Positions 54,204 to 64,000 of a DNA stretch of 64,000 nucleotides are shown here, one piece after another. The position numbers and the translations under genes were made by a program. Position 1 is the first letter of the stretch. The number at the start of each line of letters is the position of its first letter. This stretch comes from Candidula unifasciata (Eukaryota; Mollusca; Gastropoda; Stylommatophora; Geomitridae): positions 197,001 through 261,000 of the forward strand of contig CAJHNH020001990.1 in NCBI GenBank assembly GCA_905116865.2. Direction: 5' to 3'. Below the pieces are notes generated by a model. It ran no database searches, was not told the origin of the DNA, and worked only from the letters and a program-made list of their open reading frames with translations.

Positions 54204-57200
54204 GTGAATAAACTAGACCTGCAGATAATTCAGTTTAACTGCAGAGGAGCTAAACTTAACCTACCAGCAATGATGCCAGATTTCCAGGATGAGCGTAAAA
54301 TACTAGCCCTTCAAGAAACAAACCTGAAACCAAAAGATACCTTTAAACTCCCAGGATATAAAATATTCAGGAATGATAGAGAAATAGGCAATGGAGGTGG
54401 CGTAGCCATCCTCAACAATAAGGAAATAAGAGAAATAACTCGGGACAAGTTTAAAACTAACAACTTTGAAGGTCTATGTGTAGAAATAGCCTGCAAACCT
54501 CAAAACCTAAAGATAATTAACATCTACTGCCCAAAAGGGGAGATAGAGGAGAATGATCTTAAAGAAATAGAAAACAGGATAACCACTAACACAATAATCG
54601 TAGGCGACTTTAATTGCTCACACCCCTTATGGGGTGGCTGAATAGAAAGTCTGGCAGGAAAAGAGCTATTAGAATTTATTAAAGATAATCAACTAACAGT
54701 ACTCAATGACGGGTCGATAACAAGGATTAATCCAATTCCAGGAAATAGACATTCGGCTATTGACCTTACAATAGTAACTCAGAGTTTAGCTGGAAGCCAA
54801 TGGAAAGTTTTAGAGGACACTTCAAGCGACCATCTACCAATTTTAACAAGAATTAAAACACAACCAACAAAATATGAAACTAGTAACAAACCTACTTTCA
54901 ATTTTAAAAAAGCGAAATGGGATAAAGTTATAGATGAACTTATTAATAGAGAGTTGGTTATAGCAGCAGGTGAAAACATAGATACTTTTGCTGAAAGAAT
55001 GACTAATACAATACTAAAAGTAGCAACAAGAAATATTCCAAATAAAAAATGCCTACCCATCTTCTTGAGGGAGGAAATAAGACTTTAACTAACAACAATA
55101 AAAGAAACGTAAATAAGAACCCTGTTGCATGGTGGACGCAAGAATGCACTGAGGCGACAGATAAACGTAAAAGGCTCTGCAGGACTATAGAAAATTCGGG
55201 TCAACAGAAAGATGGCGAGAATATGTTAAACACAGAAATCAACTACCAAAGTCATTCGCAAAGCTAAGGAGGCGCACTGGAGAACATTCTGCCAAAAATT
55301 GAACCCTGATACTCCAACAACTGAAGTGTGGAACCAGATTAAAGTAATAAAAGGAGACAAAATAAGAGAAAGGATCCCTACAATTCAGGTACCCGCAGTG
55401 GCAATTATTGATAAAGATAAGGCAGATATCTTCGGACAGCACTTCTATGAGGTCTGTTCCAATGATAAACTAAATCAACAAGAACGGAAAAACAGAACGG
55501 CTCTTAATAAAGAGATTAGGACAACTAAAATCACAATTAAGGAAGAAAATTCATAGATTAGGACAACTAAAATCACAATTAAGGAAGAAAATTCATACCT
55601 AGATGCAGATATAACTACTGAAGAAGTTAACTCAGCAATACAAGCCAAATCTAACACGGCAGCTGGGGCCGATATTCTAAACTATACTATAATGAAAATG
55701 CTACCAACAAAAATCATTAAACAGATTACTGATTTCTACAATGAGATCTGGAAAGAGGGAGAGATTCCAAGAAGATGGAAGGAAACAACTATCATACCTA
55801 TTAAAAAGGCTAATAAGGACCCTCAAAAAGTAGACTCGTATAGACCAACATCTTTAACATCCCAGCTCGGGAAAATATTAGAAACAATCGTCAATAAAAG
55901 AATAACATTCCACATGGAGAAAAATAACCTGTTTAGCAAAACTCAGGCAGGGTTCAGATCTAATAGATGCACCCTTGATCAAATTATAAAATTAGATGAC
56001 CATGTTAAAAAGTCATTTAAAACAGGAGGTAAGACAATGGCAGTGTTCCTGGATCTGGAACAGGCATATGACCAGTGCTTTCGACCAGCAGCCTTGTTCA
56101 AAGCAGCTAAACTAGGATTCACCGGAAGAACCTATAGATATATCTGAAGCTTTCTACAGGATAAAACATTTTCAGTACTAGTTAATAACGAAAGATCACA
56201 AACTTATGATCAGGTGAATGGAATTATCAGGGTGCTGTAATATCCCCTACCCTGTTCAGTATATTTATAAAAGACCTTGATGATGCCATCACGAACACGG
56301 ACACAAGACTAACTCATTTGCAGACGATTGTGCAATCTACCACAGCCATAAGCAAATTCCCTGTGCTAAGAAAAGACTACAGAAAAGTCTAGACGAAGTA
56401 GCACATTGGATAGAAAAATGGGGATTTAAAATCAACATTGACAAAACAGTAAGCATGATATTTAACTTTAAAAGACAGCTTAATTATAACCCAGAAGAAA
56501 CGAGACTCCAAATTTTTGGTAGAACAGTTCAGCGGACACGTTCAACGAAATTTCTAGGAATGATTCTGGATGAGGAAATGATCTAGGCTAAGCACATCGA
56601 TGATCTCGTAGTAAAGTGCAAAAAGTACAATAATATGCTGAGAATGATTAAAGGAAACGGATAGGGAGCACACCAGGACACCCTAAAGCAATTTTATAAA
56701 GCTTTCGTTAGGGGCAAAATGGAATACGGAAGCGTAGTATATGAATCAGCATCAGAGAACAGCAAATGCAAACTTGATAGGATTCAGTGCCAAGCTCTGA
56801 CTTTTATCATGGGGGCTGGCAAAGGGACATCGAGAGAGGCCATGGAGGTAGCCCTAGGCATCACACCGCTTAACCTCAGAAGGAAGCAACTAACTTATAG
56901 CTATTGGATGAAAGCGGCCAACGATGTCAGACACCCAGCTTCAGACGCTTTTTATCATAACATTACCCACCTAGGTGACAGACCGGTCAGAGATATACAG
57001 AGACCAGCAGCCTGGGACGCTGCACTAGAAATTAACGATGATGAGGACTTAGCTAGGACTCTAGAGGCAAGCGTTAGGTTTGTCCTTCAAATCCCTCCAT
57101 GGAGACTAGAGCTGCCGAGGACAGACATGAGTCTGATGAAAATTATTAATAAGAATACTGAAACATTTAAAGCCAAAACAATAACAGAAGAATACATAGA

Positions 57201-57896
57201 CCAGATCCGATCAGACAATCTGGTTGCATACACTGACGGATCTAAGAATGAAGCAGGAGAAGTAGGAGCAGGAGTAATAATCCCACAGTGGAATATGCAA
57301 AAAGAGTATAAAATAACAGTTCATGTGGCAGTATGCACAGCAGAACTAGTCGGCATAATGAAGGCACTAGAAATGGTAATTAATAAACCTCCAACTAAAT
57401 TTGAGATGTAATAGGCAATGAAAAAGCTGACATAGCAGCCAAAAAGGGAGCTTAATGTGATGTTTTAGTAGATGTAGGACTCGGAAAAACTGAAAGGACT
57501 AGCATAATCAAACGACATATAATTAAAATGTGGAAACTTCAATCGCAAGAGAGCACTAAAGGCAGAGATGCCTACAACAACTTTAAAGAGCCAAGCCTTA
57601 ACACACAGGTCTGGGACAAACTGAAAATCCCAACTAACAAACTACTATGGAGAGCTAGGTTAGGGTGGCATCCAGAGAAATGTACATCTCCACTATGTCT
57701 GGACTGCTTTCAAGATAATACAATAGAGCATTATATAATAAACTGCACTAAATATAAATTGGAGAGGAAACCCATTGAGGAGTATTTTCTAAAACGCAAA
57801 CAACAGATTACTGCAAACAAATGTTTAAAGGTAGATAGCAATAATGACATCCAAAAACTGGTTAAACAGTTCCTTATTAAAACAAAACAAAACTAA
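54204..57896 (+). pseudogene. non-LTR retrotransposon pol: APE endonuclease, RT, RNase H
   Basis: The apurinic-like endonuclease is at 54204-55087: IIQFNCRGAKLNLP, LALQETNL (catalytic Glu), IVGDFNCSHPLWG and SSDHLPIL. RT is at about 55600-56700: IPIKKANKDPQKVDSYRPTS, MAVFLDLEQAYDQ and SFADDCAIYHSH (FADD). RNase H is at 57200-57460: LVAYTDGSKNEAGEVGAG, CTAELVGIMKALEMV and NEKADIAAKKG. The terminal CLDCFQDNTIEHYIINC knuckle is at about 57690. Several stops and frameshifts, plus a 42-bp tandem duplication at 55514-55597, inactivate it. Domain order fits RNase H-bearing clades such as I or related groups; the clade is not certain. Sense orientation to otoferlin. Confidence 0.9.
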
Positions 57897-59529
57897 AAAG
57901 ACCAGATTAAGGATTTACTCAGTACAGCAGAAGGAACGGATCAGATAGTAACTCTGGACACCCAAGCGTAAGGGAGGTAGTGTAAGTATGATGAGTGCAT
58001 AGATGTGAACATGAATACATACACAAGGATGAGTGCGTGTAGTATGAGCGCATTTATGTATAGGATGGATACATAAGACACGGTGTATGTAGGCAGATAG
58101 TAAGGGATCACGTATGGACAGGACAGTGGGAATATAGCTGCGCGAAAGGTTAAGATGAACGAGTACATGGATATAGAAATGTATTACTGTATGCATGTAT
58201 ATGTGGGTATGAGTGTGCATGTGTGTTATATATGGGAGCATGTATATTTATATATTTGTGTGTGTACGAATGACAGTGCACTCAAAGAACCCTTAAATTG
58301 TGTTGCTGCATGTCTGTTAATTAATTAGAACAAATGGAATGAAGTGTGAAAGCAGCAAGAACGTCATCAACACACACCATCCAACAGAACACGATAAGAC
58401 AGTACCGGACAGGTCACATTCCAGTAACGGGACATAACTTAAAAGTGACACGACCAGAAGAAATTACAGACTTAGCGACACAAAACGCACAAGACATGGA
58501 AAAGTGAATGTCACTACGTGTGGGTGTAAGTTTTTAAAAAAAAATTAAGTACAGGCATTGGTAGACGCATATGAAAGAGTTTGCGTGTGTACGTAATGTC
58601 AATTAGGTATGCATACACGGATAAGTATGAAAGGACGTGCAAATATGTAATGTTGTCTGCATGTATGGGTACTCGAGTGCATGTACGCATACACTTAGTT
58701 GGGTGCGTCCATATACTCCGGGGATTCATACACAAAACCATCCCATTCCACAGCCCGCATACAACATGCACATGACCGACAGGACTCACAACAAGATATG
58801 ACTGACAGCAAATAGGGAAAACAAGTGACTCGATAATGACAGGACTAGAACGCATAACCACCAATACCACCCTATCACTGGGATGATAGCAAAGGTTGGT
58901 AACGGGATATACATAGTCCCGGCAAAAGGCCACGCTAGAATCAAGCAAGACGGCAACGACGAGAAATGACTGAATGGCCTCCCTCACTTTTCCATAACTC
59001 TTTCGGATGCACTATAAGTTTAACCCCCCAACCCACTCCCGCAGAGAGCACTTGAGTTTGTTACCCAACATGCCACAGCAACTCTCATCGCCGATCATTT
59101 GGATCTCAAAGCGTGAGTTGGATGCTCCGGTCATATGGTATTTACGTACAAAGGAGCTTAGCTGTCAACACAACCCGATCACATAATAACAAATGACGAC
59201 TGGACCCGCTTAAGGCTCCACATAAACTCTCACACATATATCCATTACATGACCAGCCCGTTCATATTACAGGAAGACAACTATAAGACCACTATGGTCA
59301 CACGCGGACAATTTTCACATTTCGGAACTATTTAAATTCAAAAACTGTTTTCAGTAATTTTTAGCAAAATTAAAATACTCAAAATTTTAAAACCATAAAT
59401 GGTGGTCCAAAAGACGTTGTGTATGGAAGCTTGCTCTCCTTTGAGATACGCCTAGCCAGATCAAAGGGAGACAGAACAAACAGGAAACATCAAGAAAGAA
59501 GAAGGAAGACATGACTGACTGACTGGCTT
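57897..59529. other. non-coding stretch after the retroelement
   Basis: The first few hundred bases are rich in GTATG/GCATG phrases and may include the element's 3' UTR. No exon or RNA gene supported. Confidence 0.5.
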
Positions 59530-59706
59530 TCTACCCCACCAGGACATCACACAAGCGATAAACACCCGATGACACAAAGTGCCACCATGCGGATGAGGAT
59601 CACCGTGGAGAGGTCCCAGAAACCGCGTTCAGACAATTGGCCATATTGATGGCCTGCCTATATTGCGGCCCCTGACAAAAGCCAGAGTGGGGCTTCAAAT
59701 AACAAA
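59530..59706 (+). repeat. dispersed repeat B, copy 3 (SINE-like)
   Basis: GGACATCACACAAGCGATAA, ACCCGATGACACAAAGTGCCA, AGAGGTCCCAGAAACCGCG and GAGTGGGGCTTCAAATAA. Just after it is a hairpin with 9-base arms (TTACGTCCT) at about 59708-59730. Confidence 0.65.
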
Positions 59707-59730
59707 AAATTACGTCCTAAGAAGGACGTA

Positions 59731-60424
59731 AGGGATTCTAAGGAAGACATGCACCAGTGACAACAGGACGAGCGGTTTGATTCGCGTGGAAGCATCAAGC
59801 CCACAAATGGCATAAACACTAGTATTCAGTCACGAAAGTGACGCAAATAAACCAGACCACAAATATAGGCGGAGACTGCTAGCAGCCTAGGCTAGCTAGC
59901 AGCAGTCTGAACGTGGTCGAGCTTTTCTTTTTTTTTCTCTCGAAAGGACTAGGACTTGGACTTGTTAGTAATTGCAGGTGTTGACAGCGTCTGCCACTGG
60001 CCGGGTCATGTTTTTAATATCCCGGTTGCTATTATCAAGACAGATCGACACAGTGGCGCATCAAGCGTATGGTATAAGACCTCTAATTTTCTAGATCGCC
60101 ATCACAATTACAACCTTGACTTCCTGAGAAATTTTTATATACTAATTTTGGGATGGGTCGACCTACGAGCCCTGATCATCGACACTTCGTAGAAGATTCC
60201 AACACATTACTACTACCCCAGTAGGCGAACCTTCCAACCACTACACCATTCATATCTCCTACACGCATGTATGTGCGTACGCACAGTCATAGTCTATCAC
60301 CACACGCTTGCGATAAGGTGAAGGAATCAAGAAACTTCTAGTCAAACAGAAGGATCATCATTTTAAAACTCAACCTTAATCGCTGAGTGTTCTCTAGGAT
60401 GGTTTGTCAATACAGAGTTCTGTT
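59731..60424. other. non-coding intron stretch
   Basis: Contains a dense cluster of GCTAGC and CCTAGG palindromes at 59875-59910. No gene seen. Confidence 0.45.
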
Positions 60425-61120
60425 TCTATCCAGTTAGGGAATGCAATTAGAGAATGCAGTTAGGAAATGCGGTTAGGGAATGCAGTTAGAAAATGCGGTT
60501 AGGGAATTCAGTTAGAGAATGCCGTTAGGGAATGCAGTTAGGGAATGCAGTTAGAAAATGCGGTTAGGGAATGCAGTTAGAAAATGCGGTTAGGGAATGC
60601 AGTTAGAAAATGCGGTTAGGGAATTCAGTTAGGGAATGCCGTTAGGGAATGCAGTTATGGAATGCAGTTAGAAAATGCGGTTAGGGAATGCAGTTAATGA
60701 ATGCAGTTAGAAAATGCGGTTAGGGAATGCAGTTAGTGTATGTAGTTAAAAAATGCAGTTAGGGAATGTAGTTAAAAAATGCAGTTAGGGAATGTAGTTA
60801 GGGAATACAGTTAGGGAATGAAGTTAGGGAATGTAGTTAAAAAAATGCAGTTAGGGAATGTAGTTAGGGAATATAATTAAAAAATGCATTTAGGGAATGT
60901 AGTTAGGGAATGCAGTTAGGGAATGTAGTTAGGAAATGCAGTTAGGGAATGTAGTTAGGGAATGCAGTTAGGGAATGCAGTTAAAGAATGCAGTTAGGGA
61001 ATGCGGTTAGGGAATGCAGTTAGGAAATACAGTTCGGAAATGCAGTTAGAAAATGCTGTTAGGGAATGTAGTTAGGGAATGCCGTTAGGGAGTGCAGTTA
61101 GGGAATGCAGTTAGGAAAAG
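60425..61120. repeat. 13-bp minisatellite carrying TTAGGG, about 53 units
   Basis: Unit GTTAGGGAATGCA with variants GTTAGAAAATGCG and GTTAAAAAATGCA. Most units contain the hexamer TTAGGG used at many animal telomeres, here embedded in a longer unit. Lies 440 bases upstream of the last exon in the window. Confidence 0.93.
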
Positions 61121-61164
61121 CTTAGCAATGCACCAGACGTTTGGTTGAGTGATATCTACAGTAT

Positions 61165-61400
61165 GACAGAGTGATATGTTAAATAAGGCATTTTGTATTT
61201 TACAGTGATATGTACTGGCAGATATACTGAACTATAAAGTGAAATGTACAATAAGAAACACCGAATTATAGAGTAAAATATACAAAAGAAACACTGAATT
61301 ATATAGTAATATGTACAATAGGAAACTGAATTATATAGTGATATGTATGCAGTGAAATTATGAATTATATAGTGATATGTACAATAAAAAAGAATTATAA
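61165..61400. repeat. degenerate 33-bp AT-rich repeat, six units
   Basis: Units resemble GTGATATGTACAATAAGAAA then CTGAATTATATA, with variable length. Confidence 0.75.
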
Positions 61401-61563
61401 TTGTACATGAAGTCTGCGAGGAAGTCATCTGATCGCCTAACATCATAACGTTGTACAGTTCTATCACGTGACACTCTACATTGGTATAGTTTATAGGATT
61501 TCCTTAACATGATGTAGTAAGTAAAGTATTCACCTACATCTACATTTGACATTATTCTTACAG

Positions 61564-61761
61564 GACGATGGTCTCAGAGAGGTGCAGTCAATGATAGATG
61601 AAGAGACTGCCCACGCAGAACAAAGGCTGAGGGGTGTCTTTGATGAGCTGAGTCAAGGCTGCTCCAAGTTTGTCTCCTTGGTGAAAGGAACGGGAGGAGG
61701 GGCAGCAGCGGGGAAGACCAAGCTGGACAAGGAGAGACACAAGCTGTTGGTCAGAGAACTT
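61564..61761 (+). CDS. OTOF: otoferlin exon: FerA helical region
   Basis: This 198-base exon, phase 0 on both sides, has acceptor ATTCTTACAG and donor GTAAGT. It encodes DDGLREVQSMIDEETAHAEQ, RLRGVFDELSQGC, FVSLVKGTGGGAAAG and TKLDKERHKLLVREL. The pattern GL..VQ.MI..E....E.RLRGV..ELS.GC matches the start of the otoferlin helical FerA region. The Gly/Ala-rich loop is longer than I expect from vertebrates. Confidence 0.93.
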
Positions 61762-61809
61762 GTAAGTCAGACTATCCTGAGTTCATTATCTTCTTCTTTG
61801 TGTTCAGTG

Positions 61810-62090
61810 GCGATAATTTTCAGGGGGAGGTTTTAGTTGTTCATGCACTACTGAATACTGTCCTGTTCCATAATCAATTTTCCGTGCACATCCGTTTTAG
61901 AGATCTGGTTTATTTGTATAAAGAAACTTGGTTTTTCTCATATGACGAATGCATCAGAGGAAACACCCATTATTAGTCGTCCACTGTGACATTTTTTTTT
62001 TGTGTGGATAGGAAGGGCGGCAGTGGTTCTGTTCTTTATCCCCCGCCCCCTTCCTCCCCAACTGGGGCCCAGGAACAGGAACCCACACGG
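61810..62090 (+). repeat. dispersed repeat D, copy 3
   Basis: Matches 43805-44115 in order: GTTGTTCATGCA, ACATCCGTTTTAGAGATCTGG, GAAACACCCATTATTAGTCG and GTGGTTCTGTTCTTTA. It starts only about 49 bases after the exon donor. Confidence 0.5.
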
Positions 62091-62157
62091 GGAATTTATT
62101 GTCTTCTTATCATGTTGTATCTTTCTCACTTCTCACGTGCCTCTTTCTTCTCTATAT

Positions 62158-62345
62158 TTATTATCTTTTACTTCTCTCCTCCTCACCAGCCCTCACTCAC
62201 CATACTCTCACCCTCTTACTAATCCTTCTTCTTCTTCTTCTGTCCTCTTCCTTCTACCTTCATTCCCTTCTTCCTTCTCTTATTTATTTGCCTATTTATT
62301 TCTCCTTTAAAATTTTTTCCAATCTCTTTTTCTCTTTACCCCTTC
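62158..62345. repeat. polypyrimidine (C/T) tract
   Basis: Almost pure C/T with interspersed TTATT. The Leu/Ser-rich open frames across it are composition artefacts. Confidence 0.85.
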
Positions 62346-63979
62346 TCCTACACTGATAAGGATCATTTGTCACAGCTTAAATCAGTGTTAAACCGACTGT
62401 AATTAACACGAATACTGGAGCGATAAATAAATAGATATATTATGCAGTTTGATCTGAATGTCTTCTCACTGGGTGACAGAATCATCTCATTCTTCGCCTG
62501 TCAATATAATTCACAGACGGTCTTATTCCAACTTGTTCTTTAATGCTAGTATTGGTAACCCAGGCCCGTCTTGTCTTGTTAGTGATCCTAGACAGACGGT
62601 GAATTCACAGTAGTGATTTTCTGTTCTAGTGTCCTGCTCATTGTCCATGTTTGGTACTAAAAGCATAAAGTATAAATGAAGATGTTATTAATCATTTGCT
62701 GTTTTGATGGAATGGAGACATTTAGGTGTGTAAGCACTGGGGCTAACTTGTAAAGTGACAGTATTTGCCTTCTGTACTCTGGATTCTATATGCTAGATTG
62801 TGTAAGAGCTATTTGTATAGAAAGTGAAAGCGTCATCAGAACAAGAGCTGGCCTCACAGACTGGTTCCCAGTAACATCATGAATAAGGTGTGACACAGTC
62901 GTGTCTTCACATCCCCCAAGAAATGGATGTGCCTAATTCGGACATAGTGTATTATGTATATAGTTCGTAGCTCTCTTGAATCGTACTCAAGAACAAGGCT
63001 AGTGGTGTAACAATTACACAGCAGTTTATTTATTAACAATATTATCAAGTCAAACAGAATGCATCATTTCAATAACCAATAGTATAGGAACACTTCATTA
63101 TCTTATTAAATTCGTATGTCTCTCTATGAGTTCCTTAATCACTCTCTTAGCTAAACTCCAAGTTTAATATATAGCTTCTAAACGAAGTACAGCTCTAGTT
63201 TTCCCAAATGGTCTCTCTAGCGGTCCAGTCCTAACTGTCCCTCAAGCGGTCCCGTTCTAACTGTTCTCTCAAGCGGTAGCCTCCTTTCTCGCGTGCGTTC
63301 TGAATCACTCCCTGTCATCTGTCTCTGGTGGTCACGTTTGGATAAACGTATCTTCAGTTGGACACGTGCATCGCGTTGCTCACCTCCCTCTGTATCGTAT
63401 GTTTCCATCCTTCACTGTCAGATGTCATGGTTTTACCACGATAACCGCACTCAATTCAACTCTGGTCATCGTGCAGATGTTCTGAATCGCTGGCCAGGCC
63501 AGCTTTCTAATCACCCATTTCTGTCATGTCATACGGTGATGGATTAGTATGCCTTGTTGGTGGTCTGAAATGTATGCTTTGTTCATTTAACTCCTTTCTG
63601 CCTATATTTCATTACAAAGGCAAAGGTGTGTTTCACCTTAATTTTTATAATATTAAGGAATAATATGAATAAAATAGACATAACACCACCAGATGTCGAT
63701 AAACAGGAGCATTTTAATGAGCTGCTCTTGGCCAACAATCAATCTGGACTGCCATATTCTGTAAATATGCTTCACAGATATTTAAATTCTTGTACTTGTA
63801 TGATTATAGTACCATTAAAATGAACGTTCACGTTATTATGGTTTCCTACGTATCCTCATTACGTCAGTTTTCGCAGTGGTTATTTTCGTATACTTTGTGC
63901 AGGTTTGATGTAAGGAGTCAGTATGATATTATAATTTCTATTCTTGGTGGTGTACTAGACACTGATCGTCTTAAAAAAA
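62346..63979. other. non-coding intron stretch
   Basis: No exon with otoferlin similarity seen. A loosely repeated CAAGCGGTCC/CTAACTGT phrase occurs at 63220-63275. AT-rich from 63600 onward. Confidence 0.5.
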
Positions 63980-64000
63980 GTATTTAATTTTTTTCTTCAG
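63980..64000 (+). promoter_or_regulatory. OTOF: probable 3' splice site at the window edge
   Basis: The window ends in a pyrimidine-rich run and CAG (ATTTTTTTCTTCAG). The last known exon ends in phase 0 at 61761, and the next FerA exon of otoferlin is expected downstream. The next exon would then begin at the base after the window. Inferred from the motif only. Confidence 0.5.

Noticed and set aside
63626..63823. Possible exon (NNMNKIDITPPDVDKQEHFN)
   Set aside because: No acceptor and donor pair in a compatible phase, and no resemblance to the FerA region expected next.

Overview
This is intron-rich animal genomic DNA dominated by one host gene: a plus-strand otoferlin-family ferlin. Twelve exons with good supporting evidence lie between 20744 and 61761. 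One or two weaker candidate exons lie upstream (11913-12031 and 13901-13932). The window stops on an acceptor-like CAG at 63998-64000, so the next exon probably starts just outside. All consensus GT/AG junctions join in a compatible phase. The encoded part runs from the linker before C2B through C2B, FerI, C2C and an acidic linker into the helical FerA region. The N-terminal C2A domain and the later C2 domains and membrane anchor are not in the window. The taxon is inferred to be an invertebrate, most likely a mollusc, from the conserved-domain tRNA-derived SINEs, the RNase H-bearing non-LTR fragments and the diverged otoferlin. No sequence here proves the species.

Layout. 0-3.9 kb: a 40-bp minisatellite, a non-LTR tail fragment, a 43-bp minisatellite and a tRNA-derived SINE. 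3.97-11.16 kb: a large composite structure with about 1-kb inverted arms and an internal tandem-repeat array, itself interrupted by a nested insertion, resembling a Foldback-type element. 11.2-20.7 kb: candidate linker exons, SINEs, an RNase H fragment, and the 3' end of a retroelement with a restriction-like endonuclease. 20.7-61.8 kb: the otoferlin exons, separated by introns full of minisatellites, microsatellites, mariner remnants, tRNA-derived SINEs and at least four non-LTR lineages. Among these are an R2-like zinc-finger/RT element at 44.8-47.4 kb and an APE-endonuclease/RT/RNase H element at 53.5-57.9 kb. 61.8-64 kb: the next intron.

The most unusual pattern is that many introns carry a tandem array right at, or within a few hundred bases of, their 3' splice site. 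In one intron about fifty 29-bp units, ending exactly at the exon, each resemble the genuine acceptor. Other observations worth checking are a 10-bp palindrome that stays palindromic through paired changes between two blocks of that array, a 300-bp retroelement block found downstream of one endonuclease domain but upstream of another element's zinc-finger/RT region, and a (CTGT)n tract 13 bases after a donor site. No functional tRNA, rRNA, CRISPR array or prokaryotic feature was seen.
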